Source: CAYMLQ01 sp964390795 (GTDB taxonomy: Bacteria; Verrucomicrobiota; Kiritimatiellia; RFP12; UBA1067). From it: 7,840 nt of DNA. The position numbers were made by a program, and so were the translations under genes. Of the stretch, positions 1 through 5,724 are shown piece by piece (position 1 is the stretch's first letter; each line of letters opens with the position of its first letter). Below the pieces are notes generated by a model. It did no database searches. It had not been told where the DNA came from and worked only from the letters and a program-made list of their open reading frames with translations. The stretch is from the NCBI GenBank assembly GCA_964390795.1, contig CAYMLQ010000290.1, forward strand, positions 1 to 7,840. Reading direction: 5' to 3'.

Positions 1-2
1 TC

Positions 3-302
3 TGGGTCTCGATGGGCGAGGAGGCGCAGAAGGAGACGCGCCTGCGCCTGCTGCGCCCGTATCAGGTAAACGCGGCGTTGGTGAAGGCGACCGGCAACGC
101 GGGAGGCGAGCTGATCTTCTTGCACTGCCTGCCCGCGTTTCACGATTTCGAGACGGCGGTTACGGCGGAGAGCGGCGCGTTGGAGGTCACGGACGAGGTG
201 TTCGAGGCTCCATACTCCAAGGTGTTTGACGAGGCCGAGAACCGCATGCACACCATCAAGGCGCTGTATGTCTCGGCGCTGACCGACCTGTCGGCGCTGT
301 GA
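3..302 (+). CDS. argF: Ornithine carbamoyltransferase, C-terminal part (runs in from the left edge)
   Basis: The reading frame is open from the first full codon at position 3, so the true start lies outside the window and the ATG at 12 is internal. The translated end contains the hallmarks of ornithine carbamoyltransferase: the ornithine-binding SMG loop (WVSMGEE, first visible residues), the YQVN segment, the catalytic FLHCLPA motif with its cysteine, and the C-terminal VTDEVFE and AENRMHTIKA motifs. The enzyme transfers the carbamoyl group of carbamoyl phosphate to ornithine, giving citrulline, in the cytoplasm. About the last 100 residues are present. The biosynthetic (ArgF) and catabolic (ArcB) forms cannot be separated from this end alone, so the symbol is provisional. 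The next gene, another carbamoyltransferase, begins 54 bases downstream on the same strand. Confidence 0.93.
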   Translation, partial: WVSMGEEAQKETRLRLLRPYQVNAALVKATGNAGGELIFLHCLPAFHDFETAVTAESGALEVTDEVFEAPYSKVFDEAENRMHTIKALYVSALTDLSAL

Positions 303-345
303 GAGAAACAGAGGCGGGCTGCCACAACGGTTGCCCAACGCGCGT

Positions 346-354
346 AAGGAGGAG
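346..354 (+). promoter_or_regulatory. Strong ribosome binding site for the aspartate carbamoyltransferase gene
   Basis: AAGGAGGAG ends two bases before the ATG at 357. It is close to a perfect anti-Shine-Dalgarno match and fixes this ATG as the start. With only 54 bases after the upstream stop and no visible terminator, the two carbamoyltransferase genes could share a transcript. Confidence 0.75.
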
Positions 355-356
355 CT

Positions 357-1439
357 ATGCCTAAACGGATATTCGACATTTCATGGGACCATTTCCAGAC
401 GTTGTCGCTGACAGAGAAGACGCCTTACCTGATGCAGCCGGACGGGGTTCCTTACCACACGCTGTTCGCGCAGCAGTTCGGGCACGCGCTGCTGGAGCGG
501 CTCGCCTTGCTCGCCAATGAGATCCGCGCGATCGCCAAGACGCGCGCGGGAACGGAGTTCCTCCGGTCGCAGGTGGCGCACAAGCGGGCAATGCTCTACT
601 TCTCCCAGCCCAGCTCGCGCACCTTCCTGTCGTTCGCCTCGGCCTGCCAGATTCTCGGCGTGTCGACGGGCGAGGTGCGCGACACTTCGATCTCGTCCGA
701 ATTCAAGGGTGAGTCGCGCGAGGACTCGGTGCGCACGTTCAGCTCGTATTTCGACCTGATCGTCATGCGTACGCCCGAGAAGGGCCTGGCCGAGCACATG
801 GCGTGGGTGCTCTCGAACTCCGAGCGTCCGATCCCGATCATCAACGCGGGCTCGGGGCAGGACCAGCACCCGACGCAGGCGCTGCTGGACGTCTACACGC
901 TGCTGCGCAGCTTCGAGCGCAACGGCGGACTGCGCGACCGTACGGTGCTGTTCTGCGGCGACCTGCTGCGCGGGCGCACGGTGCGCTCGCTTTCCTATCT
1001 GCTGACGAACTATCCGAACATCCGCCAAGTGTTCGTGGCGCCCGGGCCGCTGCAGGTCGGCGAGGACGTGCTCGCGGTGCTCAAGGAAAAGAACGTGACG
1101 TTCGAGCTGACCGACGATTTCCACGCGGCGATTCCCCACGCCGACGCCGTGTATATGACGCGCATTCAGGACGAGTGGGACTCGGCGAAGGGGGAGAGCG
1201 CGAAGATCGACACCAGCCGGTTCAAGTTCGGCATCGAGGAGCTGAATCTGCTGCCGCAGCGAGCGGTCATCATGCATCCGCTGCCGCGCCGCGACGAGAT
1301 CTCGACGGCGGTGGACAGCGACCCGCGGGCCATGTACTGGCGGCAGATGCGCAACGGCATGTGGATCCGCACCGCGCTGATCGCCATGACCTTCGGCTGC
1401 GAGAAGCGCATCCATGACTATTTCCGGCACAACTACTGA
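357..1439 (+). CDS. pyrB: Aspartate carbamoyltransferase catalytic chain (long form, 360 aa)
   Basis: Condenses carbamoyl phosphate with aspartate to N-carbamoylaspartate, the first committed step of pyrimidine synthesis, in the cytoplasm. Visible motifs match the active site known from the E. coli enzyme: the carbamoyl-phosphate loop SSRT at residues 86-89, the mobile-loop lysine K117 in FKGES, R138 in VMRTP, HPTQALLD from 171, R207 in GRTVRS, the aspartate-binding R269 and Q271 in TRIQDE, and HPLPRRDEI from 307. R269/Q271 with HPLPRRDE point to aspartate rather than ornithine as substrate. At 360 residues it is about 50 longer than the E. coli chain: about 34 extra residues precede the SSRT loop, and the rest are spread between the motifs and the C-terminus. 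No regulatory-chain gene (pyrI) follows; the next gene is unrelated. A dedicated ribosome binding site precedes the start. Confidence 0.92.
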   Translation: MPKRIFDISWDHFQTLSLTEKTPYLMQPDGVPYHTLFAQQFGHALLERLALLANEIRAIAKTRAGTEFLRSQVAHKRAMLYFSQPSSRTFLSFASACQILGVSTGEVRDTSISSEFKGESREDSVRTFSSYFDLIVMRTPEKGLAEHMAWVLSNSERPIPIINAGSGQDQHPTQALLDVYTLLRSFERNGGLRDRTVLFCGDLLRGRTVRSLSYLLTNYPNIRQVFVAPGPLQVGEDVLAVLKEKNVTFELTDDFHAAIPHADAVYMTRIQDEWDSAKGESAKIDTSRFKFGIEELNLLPQRAVIMHPLPRRDEISTAVDSDPRAMYWRQMRNGMWIRTALIAMTFGCEKRIHDYFRHNY

Positions 1440-1485
1440 GCGGCTGAACCAGAGGACAATGATCGTGTGAGGAACAAGATCACGT

Positions 1486-1794
1486 ATGACTGCGCGAAGC
1501 ACCATCGATGAACTCAGAAACGCATTGAGACCGGTCTTTCAACGGGCACCCGTGTACCGTGCGGTTTTGTTTGGATCGTACGCTGCGGGGTGCGCGACGG
1601 AGCAAAGCGACATTGATTTGGTCATCGACAGCAGGGGCGAGCTTTTGGGGTTGCCATTTTTCGGTGTGCTTGAAGATGTCGCCTCGGTTCTTGGAAAACC
1701 TGTCGACATGTTTGAGGTTTCTGAGATCCGGGCAGGTTCTCCGATGGCCGAAACGATAGCCAAGCAGGGTGTTGTTCTGTATGAACGTACCTGA
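1486..1794 (+). CDS. Minimal nucleotidyltransferase, MntA-type antitoxin
   Basis: A 102-residue protein with the complete polymerase-beta-like nucleotidyltransferase signature: GSYAAG at residues 30-35, then D42 and D44 in SDIDLVID (the GSx10DxD spacing is exact), and a third acidic residue D74 in PVDMFEV. Single-domain proteins of this length normally pair with a HEPN (HepT) toxin; the antitoxin adenylylates the toxin to silence it (type VII toxin-antitoxin). The catalytic residues are intact, so the fold and activity are probably preserved. Its stop overlaps the ATG of a short reading frame at 1781 that resembles a truncated HepT, so it may be an orphan. The only Shine-Dalgarno-like sequence (GAGGA at 1469-1473) sits rather far from the ATG. 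By eye its base composition is less GC-rich than the flanking housekeeping genes, consistent with acquisition by transfer. Confidence 0.85.
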   Translation: MTARSTIDELRNALRPVFQRAPVYRAVLFGSYAAGCATEQSDIDLVIDSRGELLGLPFFGVLEDVASVLGKPVDMFEVSEIRAGSPMAETIAKQGVVLYERT

Positions 1795-1903
1795 CAGGAA
1801 AGCGCTGCAAAGCATCGCCCGTTTTCTCGGGACTACTGATCACCGGTGCGTGGAAAGGCTGCTACGCGGCATCCCCAGCCCGGCGAGCTCGCCAGATTTC
1901 TAA
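1781..1903 (+). pseudogene. Truncated HepT-like (HEPN, DUF86) toxin, N-terminal stub of 40 codons
   Basis: This short frame starts at an ATG inside the last codons of the nucleotidyltransferase (14-base overlap), the arrangement usual for MNT-HEPN pairs. The first 25-30 residues (MNVPDRKALQSIARF, then TTDHRCVERL) have the look of a HepT N-terminal helix, which in the family often begins with an acidic-Arg pair followed by an alternating hydrophobic helix. The frame ends at TAA 1901-1903 after 40 residues, while HepT proteins are usually about 110-140. The RNase motif Rx4-6H, found near the HepT C-terminus, is absent. I infer a toxin gene cut short by deletion. The assignment rests on a weak N-terminal resemblance plus gene position; it could instead be a meaningless overlapping frame. 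Confidence 0.45.
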
Positions 1904-2350
1904 AGAGTCCTTAGCTGCAATCCAACAGTTGGCCGGATCGACGGGACAATCTCCTCGGAGGCGCGGCTCAGTCTTATTGAGAAACTGCGAGACGTGCAAG
2001 GACACGCTCTTCTGCTATCTCAGATCGATGCAGGAGGCGTTGGTCTGAATATCCAAGCCGCATCGGTCGTCATTCTGATGGAGCCGCAATGGAAGCCCTC
2101 GTCCGAGAATCAGGCGATCGCGCGGGTCTACAGAATGGGGCAGGCCCGACGTGTAATGGTCAACCGGATTCTTGCGCGGGAATCCATAGACGAGAGGTTG
2201 ACCGAGGTGTTACGACAGAAGCAGAATATCTTCGACGATCACGTCCGCGACAGTTCTGTAAAATCAGCCAGTGAGGAATCCGTCTCGACCGGTCTCGCTG
2301 CGAGACTGCTAGAGGAGGAGTGGCAGCGTTACGCATCCCGAGGTGCGTAA
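1904..2350 (+). pseudogene. SNF2-family helicase, C-terminal remnant
   Basis: The frame is open from just after the TAA at 1901 to the stop at 2348-2350 and gives 148 residues. From about residue 9 (VGRIDGTISSEAR) it matches the second RecA-like lobe of bacterial SNF2/Swi2 ATPases: motif V region SQIDAGGVGLNIQAAS at about 39-54, the EPQWKPS segment, motif VI QAIARVYRMGQ with its arginine finger at about 70-80, then the helical tail with VDER-like SIDER. Everything upstream, including Walker A, DEAH and the first lobe, is missing; a full-length protein would be several times longer. The first plausible start is GTG 1994, in the middle of the domain, so a functional product is unlikely. Just before the homology the alternative frame (1899-1940) also reads plausibly as helicase-like helix, suggesting a frameshift near the junction. 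Best read as a decayed fragment, possibly of a defence-related helicase. Confidence 0.8.
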
Positions 2351-2527
2351 ATTTCGCCCACCTATGCTCCCAAGGGTGCTTCCGTGTTTTCAGAGTGAAT
2401 CGTGATTGGTTACATGTGTGCGTAAGTGAAGCGTGACAAACGACTAACCAAGTCGACGTGTGGGATCAAGTGTTGTTCAAACGGCATATTCCTGATATCC
2501 GCAGTATTCCCGCTCGCGATCAGGACA

Positions 2528-2579
2528 TCAGAGTCGGCCACTTTCACACTTCATGAAGTGTGAAAGTGGCCGACTCTGA
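2528..2579. repeat. 52-nt perfect palindrome
   Basis: Two 26-base arms are exact reverse complements with no loop, centred between 2553 and 2554. The middle reads CACACTTCATGAAGTGTG (2545-2562). It would form a very stable hairpin in RNA or a cruciform in DNA. There is no T-run after it, so it is not a standard intrinsic terminator. The same core recurs at 3297-3314. Confidence 0.95.
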
Positions 2580-2714
2580 CAGATACCGAACCGGGCGTGA
2601 CACTCATGCCACAGTAGGCAAGCAGGCAGGCATGAAACCACGCACCACGTCTCGTTGCAAGGAGTGCGCGCGTACGGCCTTTCTCAAGCGGAACATCGGT
2701 TAGGCGCATCGAGC

Positions 2715-2888
2715 GGGAGCGGGACAAGAGCGTCCCGCTCCCAGATGCGGGACAGGAGTGTCCCCGCTCCCAGACGGGGACAGGAGTGTCCCGGCTCCCA
2801 GACGGGGACAAGAGCGTCCCTGCTCCCAGACGGGGACAAGAGCGTCCCTGCTCCCAGACGGTACAGGAGTGTCCCCGCTCCCATCTGG
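2715..2888. repeat. Six-unit tandem array of a 28-bp GC-rich hairpin repeat
   Basis: Six consecutive units of exactly 28 bp begin at 2721, 2749, 2777, 2805, 2833 and 2861. The consensus runs GGGACARGAGYGTCCC followed by a GCTCCCAGACG-like linker. Units 4 and 5 are identical; units 1, 4 and 5 carry AAGAGCG, while 2, 3 and 6 carry AGGAGTG. Each unit holds an inverted repeat GGGAC/GTCCC, and the first copy extends to an 11-bp stem (2715-2725 with 2732-2742, 6-nt loop). Because 28 is not a multiple of three, long open frames result on both strands, but they are by-products. There are no spacers, so this is not a CRISPR array. Confidence 0.93.
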
Positions 2889-3042
2889 AAGGTTCCCCAC
2901 TGATGCGCAGTCATCACAGAATGCCCCTCTGAAGGTCATCCGAAACGCGATGGTCCTTGTACAGCCCTTCACAAACAGTTGGGAGAGAGAAGAATCACGA
3001 ACGATACAGGGTTTCTAGACCACGAAGGTCTTGCGAATGCGG

Positions 3043-3066
3043 ATTCACTTCTCATGATAAGTGAAT
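3043..3066. repeat. 24-nt near-perfect palindrome
   Basis: ATTCACTT (3043-3050) and AAGTGAAT (3059-3066) are exact complements around the self-complementary centre TCATGA (3052-3057); only the pair 3051/3058 mismatches. The TCATGA centre and CACTT arm resemble the palindrome at 2528-2579. Confidence 0.75.
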
Positions 3067-3110
3067 ATGACTACTGAACGACGGAAGAGCAGGCACCGGG
3101 TAGATTGGTT

Positions 3111-3169
3111 CACGCCAAGAAGACCCGAAGAGGCAAAGGTTATTGGCACCCTTGGCGTCTTGGGGCGTG
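3111..3169. repeat. Inverted repeat with CACGCC-AAGA arms
   Basis: CACGCCAAGA (3111-3120) pairs with TCTT (3158-3161) and GGCGTG (3164-3169) across a two-base bulge. The arm sequences recall the CTTGGCGTGAG-type intergenic repeats found in many environmental bacterial genomes; that comparison is from memory. It lies inside a short frame at 3061-3249 that I do not accept as a gene. Confidence 0.55.
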
Positions 3170-3189
3170 AGAAAAATAGCTGCTGGGAG

Positions 3190-3294
3190 AAATCTGAACT
3201 CAGGAAATCAGGAAGCCGGAGGATTCGGCAGTCACGGAGATCTTTCTGAAATGAGATCTTGGGCATCCCTTCCTGATTTTCTGATTTCAGATTT
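3190..3294. repeat. 105-nt inverted repeat with 26-nt arms
   Basis: The left arm 3190-3215 and right arm 3269-3294 are complementary at 24 of 26 positions, separated by 53 nt. Both arms are built from the motif AATCAGGAA. The interior carries two AGATCTT copies (3238 and 3254). It could fold as a long hairpin or be a pair of inserted repeat elements facing each other. Confidence 0.85.
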
Positions 3295-3318
3295 TCCACA
3301 CTTCGCGAGGTGTGAAAA
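3292..3318. repeat. Palindrome related to the 52-nt palindrome
   Basis: CACAC (3297-3301) and GTGTG (3310-3314) enclose the self-complementary TCGCGA (3303-3308), with one G-T wobble pair. TTTT (3292-3295) and AAAA (3315-3318) extend the pairing past one bulged base. The 18-nt core differs from that at 2545-2562 at three positions only. Confidence 0.75.
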
Positions 3319-3421
3319 GACCGGTGAGACATGCGCAGCACCAGACCGACCGATTGGGCAGCCCCGAAACCCTAGACAAACCGGATGAAAAGAGAGAGAC
3401 TGTTTCCCAACAACGGCGACA

Positions 3422-3460
3422 CGCCGAACCCTCGCTCGCCTGCGGCTCACGGGTTCGGTG
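3422..3460. repeat. GC-rich hairpin
   Basis: CCGAACCC (3424-3431) pairs with GGGTTCGG (3451-3458), extended by a G-T and a C-G pair at the base, around a 19-nt loop. There is no T-run behind it. Its role is unknown; it sits 90 bases before the start of the Mla-type operon and could lie in or before the leader. Confidence 0.6.
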
Positions 3461-3550
3461 GTCGCTGGCGTTGACCGTTAAGCGGTACTCCGTGAGAGAC
3501 AGTTTGCGCTCGTTTTATCCCTGAAAAAGAGATAACATTGATTTGTTCAG

Positions 3551-4909
3551 ATGGGGAATGGTATGCATGCGTTTCTCGATACAATCCTTTCAGGTTATAA
3601 GCGGACCGAGCTGCCCGCGCTTGTTCGGCGTGCTGTGGATTTTTCGCGCGTGCTTGCGCTTTGTTGTATCGTCCTCCAGCAGGTTGCTGCGTTCGGCGAA
3701 CCCGCGGCGCCTGCCACGCCGACGAACAGGGTGCCGGAACGCGTGGTCAGCCGCTTCAGGCTGGGGCCGCTCTTCGAGTATCGTGCGACGCGCGAGGGCG
3801 GCACCTTCTGGGCCTTGCGCCCGTTCTATTCGTGCGTGACCGATCCGGTGAGCGACACGCGCGTGGCCGACGTGGTGTGGCCGCTGGGCACCTTCCACCG
3901 TGACCGGGAGCAGTCCTGGTGGCGGTTGGCGCTCGCGTACGGGTCTGACAACGATGTGGGGCGCGAGGATTCGGCCTGGAAGGCGGCTCTCTTCCCGCTC
4001 TATTTCCAGGGGCGCTCGCGGCAGGGCGAGGACTACTGGGCGCTCTTCCCGGTCTACGGCCATCTGCCGCACGTGCTGCTGATGGACGATATCGACTTCG
4101 CGCTGTTTCCGGCGTATCTGAACTACGAGGTCAACGGCGTCGGGCGGGAGTACTTTTTGTGGCCGGTGTTCTCGCGCAGCGAGGAGGGTGCGGGTGTGAA
4201 GCGCACGGGCGTCTTTCCGCTGTGGGGCCGCACGCAGAAAAAGGATGCGCTGCACACGTACGCGTTCTGGCCGTTCTGGACGTCGGCGGTCTACGCGTCG
4301 CCGCGCAATCCGGGTTCGTCCTGGATGCTCTTTCCGCTGGCGGGCCAGGTGGATCGCGAGAAAGAGCGGCAGTGGCTGTTTCTGCCGCCCTTCTTCTCGC
4401 ACGCCACGACCGACGTGTCGGAGCGGTGGCGCATGCCGTGGCCGTTCTATGAGACGGTGAAGACCAAGACGTCCGCGACGCGTTCGTACTGGCCGCTGTA
4501 CGGTGACTCTGAGCGGGAGGAGGATCGGCGCTGGTATGCGGCGTGGCCGCTGATCGAGCACTTCACGCTTCGGAGCAAGGGCGGGCGCGAAGAGCGCAGC
4601 CGGCTCTTCCCGTTCTATGTGAAGGCACATGTTTATCAGAGCGACCCGGCGGGCGTCGAGCGGTTGCGCGAGTCGTACACGCGGCTCTGGCCCCTTTTCG
4701 CAAGCGAGGAGACGGAGGCCGGATCGCACTTTCGCCTGTTGGAACTGAGCCTGATCAGGTACAGTGGAGGCCTTGAGCGCAATTGGGCACCGTTTTGGAC
4801 GGTGTATGAGCGGAGCGAACGGGAGGATGAAGTGACACACGACGCTTTCTGGGGGCTTCTACAGTATCGTAAAGCGGTCGAGCGTGCGGCGGGGGGCTGC
4901 GCGCCATGA
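3551..4909 (+). CDS. Unrecognised exported protein with about 17 aromatic-proline repeats, first gene of the Mla-type operon
   Basis: I do not recognise this 452-residue protein. A hydrophobic stretch at about 33-48 (RVLALCCIVLQQVAA), preceded by Arg/Lys and followed by a Pro/Ala-rich linker, looks like a signal peptide with cleavage near AFG-E. The ATG at 3563, with GGGGA five bases upstream, or the GTG at 3635 would give a more usual signal length than the first ATG. From residue 70 to 416 a motif of the type [FW]P[LFV][YFW] recurs with prolines at 73, 91, 111, 149, 167, 187, 205, 223, 241, 262, 280, 298, 315, 333, 354, 381 and 414, mostly 18-20 residues apart. Charged loops lie between. 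This suggests a beta-rich repeat fold such as a barrel, propeller or solenoid. Its end overlaps the MlaE start by ATGA, so translation is coupled; a role as periplasmic or outer-membrane partner of the transporter is inference only. Confidence 0.85.
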   Translation: MGNGMHAFLDTILSGYKRTELPALVRRAVDFSRVLALCCIVLQQVAAFGEPAAPATPTNRVPERVVSRFRLGPLFEYRATREGGTFWALRPFYSCVTDPVSDTRVADVVWPLGTFHRDREQSWWRLALAYGSDNDVGREDSAWKAALFPLYFQGRSRQGEDYWALFPVYGHLPHVLLMDDIDFALFPAYLNYEVNGVGREYFLWPVFSRSEEGAGVKRTGVFPLWGRTQKKDALHTYAFWPFWTSAVYASPRNPGSSWMLFPLAGQVDREKERQWLFLPPFFSHATTDVSERWRMPWPFYETVKTKTSATRSYWPLYGDSEREEDRRWYAAWPLIEHFTLRSKGGREERSRLFPFYVKAHVYQSDPAGVERLRESYTRLWPLFASEETEAGSHFRLLELSLIRYSGGLERNWAPFWTVYERSEREDEVTHDAFWGLLQYRKAVERAAGGCAP

Positions 4910-5724
4910 TCACTCGGGAGCCGATCTACGCGGACGCGCCGGCGAATATTCTCGATGGCGTCTGGCGGGCAGTCATATTGACCATGGGAAACATCGGGCG
5001 CGCCGGAAGCCTGACGGTGCAGTCGCTGGCCATGTTCCCGCTGCTCTTCGGCTCGAGCCGGTCGCGCGGCGAACTGACCCGGCAGATGTACATCGCTGGC
5101 ATCAAGAGCCTGGCCCTGATCACGATCGTCGGGATGTTCACGGGAATGATCCTGGGCCTTCAGATCGGGCTGGAGCTGCGGCGTTACAATCAGGAGATGT
5201 ACATCGGCTCGGCCGTCATGGTCTCCCTGCTGCGCGAGATGGGCCCGTTCATGACCGGCATCATTCTGGCGGCGTGCGTGGGCTCGTCGATGGCCGCGCA
5301 GATCGGTACGATGACGGTGAACGACGAGGTCGCTGCGCTGGAGATCATGTCGATCAGCCCGGTCCGGTTCCTGATGGCGCCGCGCATGGCGGCGATGGTG
5401 CTGATGACGCCGGTGCTCTCGTTCTACACCTGCGTGCTGGGCGTGCTGGGCGGCGGCATTGTCGGGCTGACGCAGTTGAATGTGCCGCTGAGCCAGTACA
5501 TCACCACCGCGATGGATATCGCCAAGGGCTACGATTTGTATGTGGGGCTGCTGAAGGCGCTGATCTTCGGCATCGTGATCACGGGGGTTTCGTGCTATGA
5601 GGGCTTTACCACCACGCAGGGTGCGGTGGGCGTGGGTCAGGCGACGCGGCGTTCGGTGATCACGTCGATCCTGCTGATCCTGATCTTGGGCTATGTCATC
5701 ACACGGCTGTTTTACGACTTATGA
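4906..5724 (+). CDS. mlaE: MlaE/YrbE-family lipid ABC transporter permease
   Basis: Inner-membrane permease subunit of an MCE-type phospholipid transporter. The 272 residues match the family's usual 260-270. The diagnostic central segment is present at about 110-152: REMGPFMTG, then VGSSMAAQIGTM, then VNDEVAALEIMSISP. Hydrophobic helices lie near 66-88, 113-130, 160-188, 213-230 and 250-268, preceded by an interfacial N-terminal helix at about 17-45. There is no N-terminal STAS domain, unlike some family members. The start ATG overlaps the stop of the upstream gene (ATGA) and a G-rich run precedes it; the end overlaps mlaF the same way. The direction of lipid movement (toward or away from the outer membrane) cannot be read from sequence. 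Confidence 0.93.
   Translation: MITREPIYADAPANILDGVWRAVILTMGNIGRAGSLTVQSLAMFPLLFGSSRSRGELTRQMYIAGIKSLALITIVGMFTGMILGLQIGLELRRYNQEMYIGSAVMVSLLREMGPFMTGIILAACVGSSMAAQIGTMTVNDEVAALEIMSISPVRFLMAPRMAAMVLMTPVLSFYTCVLGVLGGGIVGLTQLNVPLSQYITTAMDIAKGYDLYVGLLKALIFGIVITGVSCYEGFTTTQGAVGVGQATRRSVITSILLILILGYVITRLFYDL

Larger units (their letters stand above)
2351..3550. other. 1.2-kb gene-free region filled with repeats
   Basis: No reading frame here on either strand shows a recognisable domain, a credible ribosome binding site or a codon pattern like the neighbouring genes. Short frames of 60-98 codons exist, but most run through the tandem array or the inverted repeats and translate to repetitive Pro/Ser/Arg-rich strings. 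The stretch 2351-2527 shows nothing beyond a weak CCTGAT/ATCAGG pair (2491-2496, 2519-2524). From 2528 on there are three palindromes, a 28-bp tandem array, two long inverted repeats and a GC-rich hairpin, listed separately. The final part (3461-3550) must hold the promoter of the downstream operon, but I see no convincing -35/-10 pair. Confidence 0.75.

Noticed and set aside
803..1417. 204-codon frame overlapping pyrB in another + frame
   Set aside because: Ala/Arg-rich shadow caused by high GC at third codon positions of pyrB.
381..1505. Long open frame of 374 codons on the - strand opposite pyrB
   Set aside because: Its translation is Arg/His/Val-rich with no domain, as expected from the antisense of a GC-rich gene; the + strand carries clear PyrB motifs.
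2528..2579. Intrinsic terminator at the 52-nt palindrome
   Set aside because: The stem is ideal but neither side has a T-run, and it lies about 180 bases past the helicase remnant.
2721..2888. CRISPR array
   Set aside because: The 28-bp units are directly adjacent with no spacers and vary between units; no cas genes nearby.
2551..3018. Several 77-90 codon frames on both strands across the tandem array, with repeated SGSRDTPVPVW-like peptides
   Set aside because: They arise because a 28-bp repeat without stops stays open in several frames; no ribosome binding site or homologous domain is visible.
3061..3249. 62-codon frame starting near 3061
   Set aside because: It consists of inverted-repeat arms translated through; no domain and no coding-type codon pattern.
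3471..3536. Promoter for the Mla-type operon (TTGACC at 3471 or TTGCGC at 3504 with GATAAC at 3531)
   Set aside because: No -35/-10 pair has acceptable spacing; too weak to annotate.
3590..4840. 416-codon open frame on the - strand opposite the repeat protein
   Set aside because: Arg-rich low-complexity antisense product with no ribosome binding site; the + strand frame has a signal peptide, regular repeats and operon coupling.
4884..5600. 238-codon frame overlapping mlaE in another + frame
   Set aside because: Shadow of mlaE; composition is Arg/Asp/His-rich and it lacks any membrane or domain signature.
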